Shown here: in pieces, positions 1 through 8,140 of the stretch
Numbering within the stretch: the first letter of the stretch is position 1
Layout: the number at the start of each line of letters is the position of its first letter
Assembly (NCBI GenBank): GCA_016713735.1
Contig: JADJOP010000026.1
Location: 1-41,827, forward strand
Source of the DNA: Bryobacterales bacterium
Lineage (GTDB): Bacteria > Acidobacteriota > Terriglobia > Bryobacterales > Bryobacteraceae
Length of the DNA stretch: 41,827 nt
Direction of reading: 5' to 3'
Notes under the pieces: model-generated
The model's input: only the letters and a program-made list of their open reading frames with translations
Database searches by the model: none
What the model was told of the DNA's origin: nothing
Program-made: the position numbers and the translations under genes

Positions 1-606
1 CCAGCTCCAGTTCCCGGATCACCAACTCCGAAGTCTCTTCCAACGCCTGCTCGCCGCTCACGGAAAGCTGCGCCCAACGCCGCGACGGCAAAATGAACTC
101 GCGCGCCATGGGCGACACCGTCTTCTCCCACTGCTCCACCACTGACTCCGCCGTCCGCCCCCGCTCAGCCACGTCGCGCGCCACCCGCCGCCGCAAACAC
201 TCCTCAGGCGGCGTGTCCACATACACCATCAAATCCGCAAGCTCCCGCAGCGCGCCATCGCTCAACGCCAGCAACCCCTCGGCAATGATGAACTGCCCCG
301 CCTCCAGCCGCTGCGTGTACGGCTCGCGGTCATGCTGCGCGAAGTTGTAGACCGGAACCTCGATGGCCCGCCCCGCCTTCAACTCCGCCAGGTGCTCGCG
401 CATGAGCGGCCAGTCCAGCGAATCCGGATGATCGAAATTCGTCTTCGCCCGCTCCTCCCAGCTCAGATGCGTCAACGGCAGGTAGTAGCCGTCCAGGTGC
501 AAATCGCCGACCCCGCCAGCCGGTGCCGCAACGACGATGACAATTCGCTCTTCCCCGAGCCCGACATGCCCGAAATTAAGATGACTGTGACAGACTGCAG
601 CGCCAT
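1..606 (-). pseudogene. Uridine kinase-like P-loop kinase, frameshifted and cut by the window edge
   Basis: Seen: reading leftwards from an ATG at 606, the protein opens with a Walker A loop (GMSGSGKS, about residues 13-20). About twenty residues later the frame breaks. After one added base it continues with LDGYY, NFDHPD, an EVPVYNF segment, IIAEGLLAL, a VARDVAERGR lid-like segment and EKTVSPM. These are the landmarks, in order, of uridine kinase/phosphoribulokinase-family enzymes, which phosphorylate uridine and cytidine in pyrimidine salvage. The break coincides with a CCCC run at 511-514 (GGGG on the coding strand); one more G restores a continuous frame. The C-terminus lies beyond base 1. 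It diverges from the amidase pair with a gap of about 22 bases. Whether the break is biological or a base-calling error cannot be decided here. Family assignment is good; substrate is inferred. Confidence 0.8.
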
Positions 607-628
607 TCCCGACTTACAATAGCACTCC

Positions 629-820
629 ATGGACCGCACGCCGAGAGATTACCGCAAGCTGGCCGCCGCGCTCGCTCCCGACATCCCCGAAGCCGAACTC
701 GACGGCGTCGTCAAACCGCTCGATTCCCTCGAAGCCGCCTTCCGTCCCCTCGTCGCCCAACTCGCCGACGAAACCGAGCCCGCCTACACCCTCTCCCTTC
801 CCACGGAGTGGACCGTATGA
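629..820 (+). CDS. Small GatC/AtzG-like protein upstream of amidase
   Basis: A 63-residue acidic, probably helical protein whose stop codon overlaps the ATG of the next gene (ATGA, 817-820), so the two are very likely translated together. Small helical partners of this size (GatC, and the AtzG/DUF4089-like proteins) commonly sit just before amidase-signature enzymes and stabilise them. I infer such a role from size, a helix-loop-helix pattern ending in a proline-containing tail, and position. No catalytic residues are visible. Sequence similarity to GatC proper is weak, so this may be a separate amidase-partner family rather than part of a tRNA amidotransferase. No GatB gene is in the window. 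Confidence 0.65.
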   Translation: MDRTPRDYRKLAAALAPDIPEAELDGVVKPLDSLEAAFRPLVAQLADETEPAYTLSLPTEWTV

Positions 821-2190
821 GCGCCCGCCTCCCCTTCCGCACCATCAGCGAAGCCGGTGTTGCCCTCCGCGAACGCCGCATCTCCGCCGTTGAACTCACC
901 AGGCTCTCCCTCGCCGCCGCCGCCGCCGAACAGCCGCGCACCAACCTCTTCCTCGCCATGATGGAAGAGCAGGCCCTCGCCGATGCCGCCGCCTGCGACG
1001 CCACCCTCGCCGAAGGCGAACCCCTCTCTCCCCTCCACGGCATCCCCGTCGCCGTCAAGGACGTCTACTGCACCAAGGGCACCGCCACCACCTGCGGCTC
1101 GCGCATCCTTGCTAACCACATCCCCGATCACGACGCCGCCGTCGTCGAACGCCTCCGCGCCGCCGGAGCCGTCATCATCGGCAAAACCCATATGCAGGAG
1201 TTCGCCTACGGCATCACCTGCAACAACCCCCACTTCGGCCCCGTCCGCAACTCGCACGATGTCACCCGCATCCCCGGCGGCTCCAGCGGCGGTTCAGGCG
1301 TCGCCGTCGCCTCCGGCGTCGTTCTCATGGCCATGGGCTCCGACACCGGCGGCTCCATCCGCATCCCCGCCTCCTTCTGCGGAACCTCAGGCTTGAAACC
1401 CACCACCGGCCGCGTCTCCCGCTACGGCGTCCTCCCCCTCGACTTCACCCTCGACCACATGGGCCCCCTCGCCCCCACCCCCCACGATTGCGCCCTCACC
1501 CTACAGGTCCTCGCCGGCTACGACCCCCGCGACGAGTCCTCCTCCCGCGCCCCTGTCGACCGCTACGCCCCGCCCCTGGAACCCACCCTCGCCGGCCTCC
1601 GCCTCGGCATCCCGACCTCGTTCTATTACGACGGCCTCCAGCCCGCCGTCGCCCAGGCCCTCGACGCTCTCCAGAAGAAGGCCGCCGCCCTCGGCGCCAC
1701 CCTCGTCCCCGTCGACACCGGCGACATCGCCGCCATCAACGCCATCGGCCGCGTCATCCTCTTGAGCGAAGCCTCGGCCGCCCTCGAGCCCTACCTCCAC
1801 CGCCGCTCCGAATTCGGCGCCGACGTCCTCGCCCTCCTCGATCAGGGCCGCCTCCTCCCGGCCACCGACTACGTCAACGCCCAGCGCCTCCGCCGCCTCG
1901 TCATGGCCCGCTTCGAGTCCGTGTGGGAGCACGCCGACTGCCTGCTCATTCCCTCTACCCCCACCACGGCCCCGAAAATCGGCCAGACGAGCATCGACAT
2001 CAACGGCGAACAGGTCGACGTCCGCCTCGCCACCACCCGCTGCATGCGCGGCATCAACGTCCTCGGCCTCCCCGCCCTCGCCATCCCCAGCGGCCAGGAT
2101 GAGGCTGGACTCCCCACCGGGGCCCAACTCGTCGGCCGCCGCTTCGACGAAAAGACCATCCTCGCCACCGGCGAAGCGCTCATGGCCTAG
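817..2190 (+). CDS. Amidase-signature family amidase (GatA/AtzE-like)
   Basis: 457 residues from ATG 817. An upstream in-frame GTG at 808 is possible, but the ATG that overlaps the preceding stop is favoured. The Ser-cisSer-Lys triad of the amidase-signature family is visible: Lys81 in VAVKDVY, the cis-Ser in GGSSGGS (156-157) and the nucleophile Ser180 in DTGGSIRIP, followed by the family's GLKPT segment. Length is normal. Such enzymes hydrolyse C-N amide bonds in the cytoplasm; substrates range from mischarged tRNA to small amides. With only a tiny partner gene and no gatB beside it, a catabolic amidase or biuret/allophanate-type hydrolase is as likely as GatA. The specific substrate cannot be read from sequence. 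Confidence 0.9.
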   Translation: MSARLPFRTISEAGVALRERRISAVELTRLSLAAAAAEQPRTNLFLAMMEEQALADAAACDATLAEGEPLSPLHGIPVAVKDVYCTKGTATTCGSRILANHIPDHDAAVVERLRAAGAVIIGKTHMQEFAYGITCNNPHFGPVRNSHDVTRIPGGSSGGSGVAVASGVVLMAMGSDTGGSIRIPASFCGTSGLKPTTGRVSRYGVLPLDFTLDHMGPLAPTPHDCALTLQVLAGYDPRDESSSRAPVDRYAPPLEPTLAGLRLGIPTSFYYDGLQPAVAQALDALQKKAAALGATLVPVDTGDIAAINAIGRVILLSEASAALEPYLHRRSEFGADVLALLDQGRLLPATDYVNAQRLRRLVMARFESVWEHADCLLIPSTPTTAPKIGQTSIDINGEQVDVRLATTRCMRGINVLGLPALAIPSGQDEAGLPTGAQLVGRRFDEKTILATGEALMA

Positions 2191-2301
2191 CTGCCCCCCC
2201 TTTCCGTAGCCAATGGAACCATCCCGGACCTCCTCTTAAGGAAGTTCTTAGGCGACCTGCGGCATATTCCCTAATCTCCTGGTCCTATCCGGTCGATAGA
2301 G

Positions 2302-2315
2302 CTTCCTAGAGGAAG
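2302..2315. promoter_or_regulatory. Inverted repeat overlapping the ribosome binding site of the LuxR-type gene
   Basis: CTTCCTAGAGGAAG has 6-base arms around a 2-base centre. The right arm, AGGAAG, is also the probable Shine-Dalgarno sequence of the GTG start at 2321. A further AAGGAAG lies at about 2239-2245. It could be an operator or a weak translational control hairpin. The symmetry is seen; the function is only a guess. Confidence 0.25.
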
Positions 2316-2320
2316 TCTCC

Positions 2321-2968
2321 GTGAGCCGTATTCGCACCGCCATTCTGGAAGCCGACCCGATTTTTGCCTCAGGCTTGAAGTCCGCCTTGTCGGGCGACGA
2401 CGAATTTCACGTCACCTGGGTTGCCCACAACCTGGAGTCGGCCATGGGCCTCCTGCGCCATGAACCGTGCGACCTGTTGCTGGCCACGCCGATGTCCGGC
2501 CTCAGCCGCACGATGGAGCTGCTTATGACCGTTCGCGCCCGTTCGCCGCGAACCCGCGTTCTGCTCTGGGACATGATCGTCTCCGATGTCGCCAAGCGCC
2601 AGATGGAACGCACCGCCGCCGCCGGCTGGATCAACCGCAAGATCTCCCCCGAGGACTTGCGCAGCGCTCTTCGCGCCGAACTGGCCAACGGCATCCCCGA
2701 GCCCATGCCCATCCACGAATCCGAGAACGGCGCCCGCCGCCTCACCGCGCGCGAACGCGAGGTCATCGCCAACGTGCAATTGGGCATGAAGAACCGCGAA
2801 ATCGCCGCCGCCATGGGCATCACCGCCGGTACGGTCAAGGTCCACCTCATGCACATCTTTGAAAAGACCGGCCTGCGCGACCGCGTGCAACTGGCCCAAT
2901 GCGCTCCGCAGCTGCTCCACCAGCAGCCCGGCGCCGCGCCTGAACCCTCCGGAGAGGTGGTCGTTTGA
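2321..2968 (+). CDS. LuxR/NarL-type regulator with degenerate receiver domain
   Basis: 215 residues from GTG 2321, with AGGAAG at good spacing upstream. The N-terminal ~120 residues have the receiver-domain pattern, with EADPIFASGL at the first strand and WINRK matching the conserved Lys region. The strand that should carry the phospho-accepting Asp reads CDLLLATPM, placing Thr where Asp is expected. The C-terminal half is a clear LuxR helix-turn-helix: LTAREREVI, NREIAAAMGITAGTVKVHL. The gene overlaps the next one by 4 bases and leads the Tad locus, so it may control it. Known for the family: receivers without Asp usually act independently of phosphorylation. Inferred: a phosphorylation-independent transcription regulator of the pilus genes. 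Confidence 0.85.
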   Translation: MSRIRTAILEADPIFASGLKSALSGDDEFHVTWVAHNLESAMGLLRHEPCDLLLATPMSGLSRTMELLMTVRARSPRTRVLLWDMIVSDVAKRQMERTAAAGWINRKISPEDLRSALRAELANGIPEPMPIHESENGARRLTAREREVIANVQLGMKNREIAAAMGITAGTVKVHLMHIFEKTGLRDRVQLAQCAPQLLHQQPGAAPEPSGEVVV

Positions 2969-4596
2969 GCGCTACCTCGCCCACAATAGGAATCGCCCAG
3001 GACGCGGCCGGGCGGCGCGGCTGGTCACGCTGGCTCACGCCTTCGCTTTCCGACTGCTTTTTTGTCGCCCTGATGACCTGGACCTTCCTCGTCTCCCCCT
3101 ACGGCTGGGCGCAACTGCTCGCCGATGGCGATACGGGCTGGCACATCCGCACCGGCGAGTGGATCCTCGCCGAAGGCCGTGTCCCCTATACCGATCTCTT
3201 TTCCTTTTCCAAGGCCGGCCAGCCCTGGTTTGCCTGGGAGTGGGGCTCCGACGTCTGGTTTGCGCTCCTCCACGGCCAGTTCGGCCTCAAGGGCATCACC
3301 CTCTTTGCCGGCGCCTGGATCGGCCTGTTCGCCTGGCTCCTGCTGCGCTTCATGATCTGGCGTGGCGCCAACGGCCTGATCGCGATTCTGGTGACGCTGA
3401 TCGCCGTCGGGGCGGCCTCGCTTCACTATCTGGCGCGCCCGCATGTGTTCACCCTGCTCTTTGTGCCGCTCAGCCTGTGGATCGTTGACGCCGACCGCCG
3501 CGCGCCCTCGCGCCTGGTGTGGAGCCTCGTCCCCCTCACCATCCTCTGGACCAACCTCCACGGCGGCTTCCTCGCCCTGATCTCATTCCTCGGCCTCCTC
3601 ACGCTGGGCACGGCCATCGAGTCGCTTTGGAACGCCGGCTGGAAACTGGGCGATCCGCGCGCCACCTTCGCCCCGGCCCTGCGCTATGGCTGGCTCACCG
3701 CCGCCTGTGTGTTGTCCACCCTGGTGAACCCCTACGGGTGGCACCTGCACCAGCACATCGCCGCCTACCTCAACTCGGACTGGATTAAAACCGTCGTGCA
3801 GGAGTTCCAGGCGCCGACGTTTCGCGGTGAAGGCCTGCGGCAGTATGAGCTGCTGCTGTTTGCCGCCCTGCTCGCCTCGGCCGCCCTGCTTGCCCGCCGC
3901 CGCGTCGTCGAGCCGCTATGGATCCTCTTCTGGGCCCACCAGTCGCTCACCAGCGCCCGCCACGTCACGCTGTTTGCCGCCCTCGCCGCGCCCATCGTGG
4001 CGATCGAAGCCACCCGCCTCTGGGATGCCGCCCGCCAGGGTGCGCCGCGCAAAAGCGTCCTCGCCATCCTCCACTCGCTCTCGCGCGACATCGGCTCCGG
4101 CATGCGCTGGTCCAGCGTCTGGCCGCTCATCTTCCTGGGCGCGCTGCTCGCGGTCGACGAGCCGCTGAAATGGCCGCGCGACTTCCCCCAGGAGAAGTTC
4201 CCGGTGGCCCTCGTCGGCAAACACCAGGACCTGATGAGCCGTTCGCGCCTGCTCACCTCTGACCAGTGGGGCGACTACATCCTCTACCGCTTCTGGCCGC
4301 AACAAAAGGTGTTCGTAGATGGCCGCAGCGACTTCTTCGGTCCGCGCCTGGGCAACGAATACCTGCGCCTGACCCAAGGCGGCTGGGACTGGCAGCAGAT
4401 TCTCGACCGGCATGGCTTCGACGCCGCCCTGGTCCCTTTGGAATGGCCGCTTGCCTCGCTGCTGAAGGGCCACCCCGGTTGGCGTTTGCTGAGCGACGAC
4501 GGCAAGGCGCTGGTCTTTCAAAAGAAGGAACTTGGGTTCTCCCAGCGGGCCTCGGGCGGCCTTCCGACCGCGGGAAAAATATGGGGGCGGGACTAA
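2965..4596 (+). CDS. Polytopic membrane protein, GT-C glycosyltransferase-like
   Basis: 543 residues starting at TTG 2965, seven bases after GGAGAGG and overlapping the regulator's stop. About ten hydrophobic segments are visible. The first large loop has the run DGDTGWHIRTGEWIL followed by PYTDLFSF and WEWGSDVWF. An acidic DxD-type pair in the first outer loop and many aromatic residues are the layout of GT-C lipid-linked sugar transferases. A C-terminal soluble part (VDGRSDFFG) follows the last segment. Proteins of this appearance are frequent in Acidobacteriota, but I know of no assigned substrate. Being translationally coupled to the regulator and upstream of the pilus genes, it might glycosylate a pilus or surface component; that is inference. 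Confidence 0.65.
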   Translation: MSATSPTIGIAQDAAGRRGWSRWLTPSLSDCFFVALMTWTFLVSPYGWAQLLADGDTGWHIRTGEWILAEGRVPYTDLFSFSKAGQPWFAWEWGSDVWFALLHGQFGLKGITLFAGAWIGLFAWLLLRFMIWRGANGLIAILVTLIAVGAASLHYLARPHVFTLLFVPLSLWIVDADRRAPSRLVWSLVPLTILWTNLHGGFLALISFLGLLTLGTAIESLWNAGWKLGDPRATFAPALRYGWLTAACVLSTLVNPYGWHLHQHIAAYLNSDWIKTVVQEFQAPTFRGEGLRQYELLLFAALLASAALLARRRVVEPLWILFWAHQSLTSARHVTLFAALAAPIVAIEATRLWDAARQGAPRKSVLAILHSLSRDIGSGMRWSSVWPLIFLGALLAVDEPLKWPRDFPQEKFPVALVGKHQDLMSRSRLLTSDQWGDYILYRFWPQQKVFVDGRSDFFGPRLGNEYLRLTQGGWDWQQILDRHGFDAALVPLEWPLASLLKGHPGWRLLSDDGKALVFQKKELGFSQRASGGLPTAGKIWGRD

Positions 4597-4642
4597 TGGA
4601 ATGCCCTGTGGCGTCCGAAATCTCTATGGGGGATAGCACTTT

Positions 4643-5098
4643 ATGAAGCCCGGCCGGCCTACACAACTGGAACAGGAACAGGGCCCTTCCTCGGCCTCCG
4701 CACTGGGCCGCCGCGCGCGCCAGGCGCAGAACGCCGAATCTCCGCTCAACCGTCAGCCGTTTGCTGGTGGGGTCACTCCCGCCTCCGGATGGCGGCTGCC
4801 CTCCGGCCAGCTGCTGGTCGAATACGCGCTGCAAACCTGCTTCACCGGATCGCCCCTGGCCCGCCCGGCCTTTTCGAGCGCCGGCAAGGTGCAGGAGGGG
4901 GCCGATGCGGCCGCGCTGGAAACGCAACAGGATCTCTCGCAACAACTGACCAGCCTCCACGGAGCGCTGGGAGGCTCTCCGGCTGACCCGCCCCAGAAGC
5001 GCGGGAAACGCGCCGCCACGCTGTCGGCCGCCGGCAAACGCTCCCGCTCCGAGTCCGGGGCCAAGGACCCCGGCTTCAAGGAAAGATCCCGCTCATGA
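4643..5098 (+). CDS. Uncharacterised basic, probably disordered protein
   Basis: 151 residues, ending with a 4-base overlap (ATGA) onto the prepilin peptidase gene; GGGGGA lies about 11 bases before the ATG. Third codon positions are strongly G/C, as in neighbouring genes, which supports coding. The sequence is rich in Gln, Ser, Ala and Arg, and its last ~40 residues are Lys/Arg/Ser-rich. There is no membrane segment or signal peptide. I do not recognise a family. Position suggests an accessory role in the Tad locus, but a spurious reading frame cannot be excluded. Confidence 0.5.
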   Translation: MKPGRPTQLEQEQGPSSASALGRRARQAQNAESPLNRQPFAGGVTPASGWRLPSGQLLVEYALQTCFTGSPLARPAFSSAGKVQEGADAAALETQQDLSQQLTSLHGALGGSPADPPQKRGKRAATLSAAGKRSRSESGAKDPGFKERSRS

Positions 5099-5592
5099 GC
5101 GCCGCCCTCGCTTCGCCCGATTTCGGCTGGTTCACCCTGGCTCAGGCCGAGTACGCGGTCGCCATCTTCATCGGAGGCGCGGCCGTGGTGGAGGACCTGG
5201 CCCGGCGCACGATCTCCAATCTTTGGCCCGTGGCCGCCCTGGCCGGCGGCATCGCCTGCCAGATGCTCGCCTCCGGATGGAGCGGCCTGGGCGCGGCTCT
5301 GCTCGGCGCGGTGGCTGGCTTTCTCGTGTTTCTCGTGTTCTACCTGCTCGGCGGCATGGGCGGCGGCGATGTGAAGCTCATGGCGGGCTTCGGCGCTCTG
5401 CTCGGCACCGGCAGGCTGCTCCAGGCGGCGCTGTTTACCGCCGCCGTGGGAGGCGTTCTGGCGCTCGCCGCCGTCGCCTGGCACACGCTGCGCCACCGCC
5501 GCAAGGAAGGCGCGGCGCCGGCGGTTTCGATTCCGTATGCGCCGGCGATTGCCGCCGGTGTCTGGCTGGCCCTGCTCGCGGCAAGGCCATAA
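5095..5592 (+). CDS. cpaA: Prepilin peptidase CpaA/TadV (A24 family)
   Basis: 165 residues and strongly hydrophobic with about five or six membrane segments, matching the short type-IV prepilin peptidases of Tad systems, which lack the methylase domain of PilD. Both catalytic aspartates are in place: ED in VVEDLARRTISN near residue 30 and the GxGD motif in MGGGDVKLMAG. The enzyme cleaves the leader of Flp-type prepilins and pseudopilins at the inner membrane. It is translationally coupled to the preceding small gene and followed by a structured 116-base gap before cpaB. No Flp pilin gene was found in the window, so its substrate must be encoded elsewhere or be missed here. Confidence 0.9.
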   Translation: MSAALASPDFGWFTLAQAEYAVAIFIGGAAVVEDLARRTISNLWPVAALAGGIACQMLASGWSGLGAALLGAVAGFLVFLVFYLLGGMGGGDVKLMAGFGALLGTGRLLQAALFTAAVGGVLALAAVAWHTLRHRRKEGAAPAVSIPYAPAIAAGVWLALLAARP

Positions 5593-5612
5593 CCGGTTTG
5601 GGTTTGGGAAGT

Positions 5613-5692
5613 GGCCGCCGCGGAGGCGGCCGGGAAGGATTGTGAGAATCGTCAACGGAGGAGCCGGACCTGAGGCCGGCCACGTGATTCTC
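5613..5692 (+). other. Structured spacer upstream of cpaB (two predicted hairpins)
   Basis: The gap between cpaA and cpaB holds a perfect 7-bp hairpin, GGCCGCC/GGCGGCC, at 5613-5631. It also holds a two-tier structure in which GAGAATC at 5644-5650 pairs with GATTCTC at 5686-5692, enclosing GCCGG/CCGGC at 5663-5667 and 5676-5680. Neither is followed by a T tract, and the cpaB ribosome site GAAGGAAGG starts directly after. It may set relative expression, process the transcript, or act as an RNA leader. The pairing is seen; the role is not known. Confidence 0.4.
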
Positions 5693-5708
5693 GAAGGAAG
5701 GTAACGCT

Positions 5709-6638
5709 ATGGATCGCAGGTTTTTGACCGTTCTCGGCGTCAGCCTGGTTTTCGCGCTGGTGGTCTCGAGCATTTTCTACCAGATGTCAGCGCGGGCTGG
5801 CGGCGGCTCGAAGAAGCCCGAATCGGACAGCTTGGTCGACGTCGTCGTCGCCGCCAAACCGCTTTCGGTGGGCGTCAGCGTGAAGCCTGACGATATTAAG
5901 GTCATGAAGATTCCCGCCGCCGGCTTCCCCAAGGGCGCCTTTGGGAAGGTGGAGGAGGTCATTGACCGTCCGGTGGTGAGCAACATCCTGCTCGACGAGC
6001 CGGTTCTGGACGGGCGGCTCGCCGCGCGCGGCGCCGGTATGGGCCTCGCTCCGGTCATCCCGGTCGGCATGCGCGCCGTGTCGGTGCGTGTCAATGAAGT
6101 GGTCGGCGTGGCCGGCTTCGTGCTGCCCTTCATGCACGTCGACGTCCTGGTCACGGGGCGGCCCCCGGGCGACGCGACCTTCAGCATGACCACCACCGTG
6201 CTGCAGGACATCACCGTGCTCAGCGCCGGCCAGACGATCCAGCCCGACGCCCGCGGCCAGGCCATCAACGCCCCCGTGGTGACGTTGCTGGTAACGCCGG
6301 AACAGGCCGAGGTGCTCACGCTGGCCGGAACCGAAACCAAGATCCAGCTGGTGCTGCGCAACTCCTCGGATAAGAGCATCACCACCACCACCGGCCAGAA
6401 GCTGCTCTCTCTCTACAAGGGCGTTAAGGACAGCCCCAAACCCGTCCCCGGCGATGACGAAGCGCGCCCCGCGCGCCGTGCCCGTCCGCGGCCTGTGGAA
6501 ACGGCGCAGTCGTTCACTCCGGCCCCGCCGCCGGTGGCCCCGCCGCCTATCCCAGACCAGATCGTCGTCATTCGCGGTACCCAGAAAACCGTCGAGGTTG
6601 TGAACAATCCACGCCAGAACGGCGTCGGGAGGAACTAA
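5709..6638 (+). CDS. cpaB: Flp pilus assembly protein CpaB/RcpC
   Basis: 309 residues. One N-terminal membrane segment (about 7-27) is followed by a SAF-type domain (AAKPLSVGVSVKPDDIKVM) and the CpaB region with GMRAVSVRVNEVVGVAGFVLP and a DVLVTG strand. The C-terminal ~70 residues are proline-rich and low complexity. CpaB is a periplasmic partner of the Tad secretin, thought to bind peptidoglycan or stabilise the channel. The ribosome site GAAGGAAGG lies just upstream. The stop overlaps the next gene's ATG by one base (TAATG), so cpaB and cpaC are coupled. Confidence 0.92.
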   Translation: MDRRFLTVLGVSLVFALVVSSIFYQMSARAGGGSKKPESDSLVDVVVAAKPLSVGVSVKPDDIKVMKIPAAGFPKGAFGKVEEVIDRPVVSNILLDEPVLDGRLAARGAGMGLAPVIPVGMRAVSVRVNEVVGVAGFVLPFMHVDVLVTGRPPGDATFSMTTTVLQDITVLSAGQTIQPDARGQAINAPVVTLLVTPEQAEVLTLAGTETKIQLVLRNSSDKSITTTTGQKLLSLYKGVKDSPKPVPGDDEARPARRARPRPVETAQSFTPAPPPVAPPPIPDQIVVIRGTQKTVEVVNNPRQNGVGRN

Positions 6639-8125
6639 TGTTCTCCACTACACTGCACTCAGGCCGCCTGGCGGCATTTGGAGCCCTTTGCCTGGCCGTC
6701 GCCGGCCTCACGGCGGGCGCCCCGGCCGCGCGCGGGCAATCCTCCGCCGAGGAGATCCGCATCACGCTCGGCAAGAGCATCGTCATCGACTATCCGGTCG
6801 ATGTCGCCCGCATCTCGACGAGCAATCCCGAGATCGTCGACGCCGTCGCCGTCTCCACGCGCGAGGTGCTGCTCCATGCCAAGGCGCATGGCATCTGCAC
6901 CATCGTCGTCTGGTCCAAGGCCGGCCAGCGCACCTTCTATAACATCTCCGTCGAGCACAATCTCGAACCGATCCGCCGCATTCTGAAAGAGACCTTCCCG
7001 GGCGATCCGATTCAGATCCAGTCGGCGCGCGACTCCATTACGCTCACCGGCAAGGTGACCTCGCAAAGCGTCGCCGACCGCGCCGGGGCGCTGGCCGCGT
7101 CGCTGTCCAAGACCGTCATCAACAACCTGCAGATCAACCCGGCCGGCGTGGAGAAACAGATCCTGCTGCGCGTGAAGTTCGCCGAGTTGAACCGCAACAT
7201 CTCGCACTCCTTCGGCGTGAACCTGCTCTCCACGGGCGCCCTCGATACGCCCGGCGCGGTCAGCACAGGTCAGTTCGCCCCTCCCCGGCCGGCCAACCTG
7301 CGGGGCGGCATTCCCGGACAGACCACCGGCACCACCAGCGAATTCACCCTCACCGATGCGCTGAACGTGTTCGCCTTCCGGCCCGATCTGAACCTGGCGG
7401 CCACGATCCGCGCCCTGCAAACCGAGGGCGTGCTGCAGATCATCGCCGAGCCGAACCTGGTCACCACCAACGCCAAGGAAGCCAGCTTCCTGGTGGGTGG
7501 CGAGTTTCCCATTCCCGTGCTGCAAGGCGGCGCCAACGCCGCCGTCACCATCCAGTTCCGCGAATTCGGCATCCGCCTCACCTTCAACCCGCAGCTCACC
7601 CCGCACGGCACGATGAAGATGTACGTCAAGCCCGAGGTCTCCACCATCGACCTGGCCAATGCCGTTACGCTGTCCGGTTTCACCATTCCAGCCCTGGCCA
7701 CGCGCCGCATGGAGACCAACATCGAGCTCGGCCCCGGCCAGAGCTTCGTCATCGGCGGGCTCATCGACGACCGCGTGACCGACCAGATGTCGCGCATCCC
7801 CGGCCTGTCGAGCATCCCCGTGCTCGGCTCGCTGTTCAAGAGCCGCAACGAAAACAAGACCAAGACCGAACTGCTGGTCATGGTGTCGCCGGAAATCGTC
7901 GACCCGCTCAATCCCGGCGACGCCAAGCCCGCGCCGGTGATGCCGCGCGATTTCATGCCCCCGGTCCAGATCAAGCCCACCTCGCAGAAGGGCGCCTCGG
8001 ACCCGGTGAAATCCAAGGCCCGCAAGCTGCGCGCCCAGGAGAAGGCCGCGCCGGTGACGGTGCAGCCGGTTTCGGCCGCCGGCGAGACCAAAGACACCCC
8101 CAAGACCGGAGGCGAGTCCCACTAG
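6638..8125 (+). CDS. cpaC: Tad secretin CpaC/RcpA
   Basis: 495 residues with a signal peptide ending near AARGQ. The N-terminal pilus domain shows the short repeat typical of CpaC (GKSIVIDYPVDVARIS, then NPEIVDAVAV). A BON-like segment follows (DSITLTGKVTSQSVADRA). The secretin core is clear from about 280 on: VLQIIAEPNLVTTN, FLVGGEFPIPV, ELGPGQSFVIGGL and SIPVLGSLFKS, then TELLVMVSPEIV. It forms the outer-membrane ring through which the Flp pilus passes. The ~70-residue tail is Lys/Ala/Pro-rich. The cpaB-cpaC-cpaE order is the standard Tad order. Confidence 0.94.
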   Translation: MFSTTLHSGRLAAFGALCLAVAGLTAGAPAARGQSSAEEIRITLGKSIVIDYPVDVARISTSNPEIVDAVAVSTREVLLHAKAHGICTIVVWSKAGQRTFYNISVEHNLEPIRRILKETFPGDPIQIQSARDSITLTGKVTSQSVADRAGALAASLSKTVINNLQINPAGVEKQILLRVKFAELNRNISHSFGVNLLSTGALDTPGAVSTGQFAPPRPANLRGGIPGQTTGTTSEFTLTDALNVFAFRPDLNLAATIRALQTEGVLQIIAEPNLVTTNAKEASFLVGGEFPIPVLQGGANAAVTIQFREFGIRLTFNPQLTPHGTMKMYVKPEVSTIDLANAVTLSGFTIPALATRRMETNIELGPGQSFVIGGLIDDRVTDQMSRIPGLSSIPVLGSLFKSRNENKTKTELLVMVSPEIVDPLNPGDAKPAPVMPRDFMPPVQIKPTSQKGASDPVKSKARKLRAQEKAAPVTVQPVSAAGETKDTPKTGGESH

Positions 8126-8140
8126 GCCCGCGCCCGGTGG

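Noticed and set aside
808..816. GTG 808 as amidase start.
   Set aside because: ATG 817 overlaps the upstream stop as ATGA and gives the usual coupling; the GTG adds only three residues.
4643..5098. The segment SGQLLVEYAL in the small protein before cpaA looks like the Flp pilin/TadE start (GQ-x-LVEYAL).
   Set aside because: No hydrophobic helix follows in any frame and the motif lies in mid-protein, so a pilin cannot be supported.
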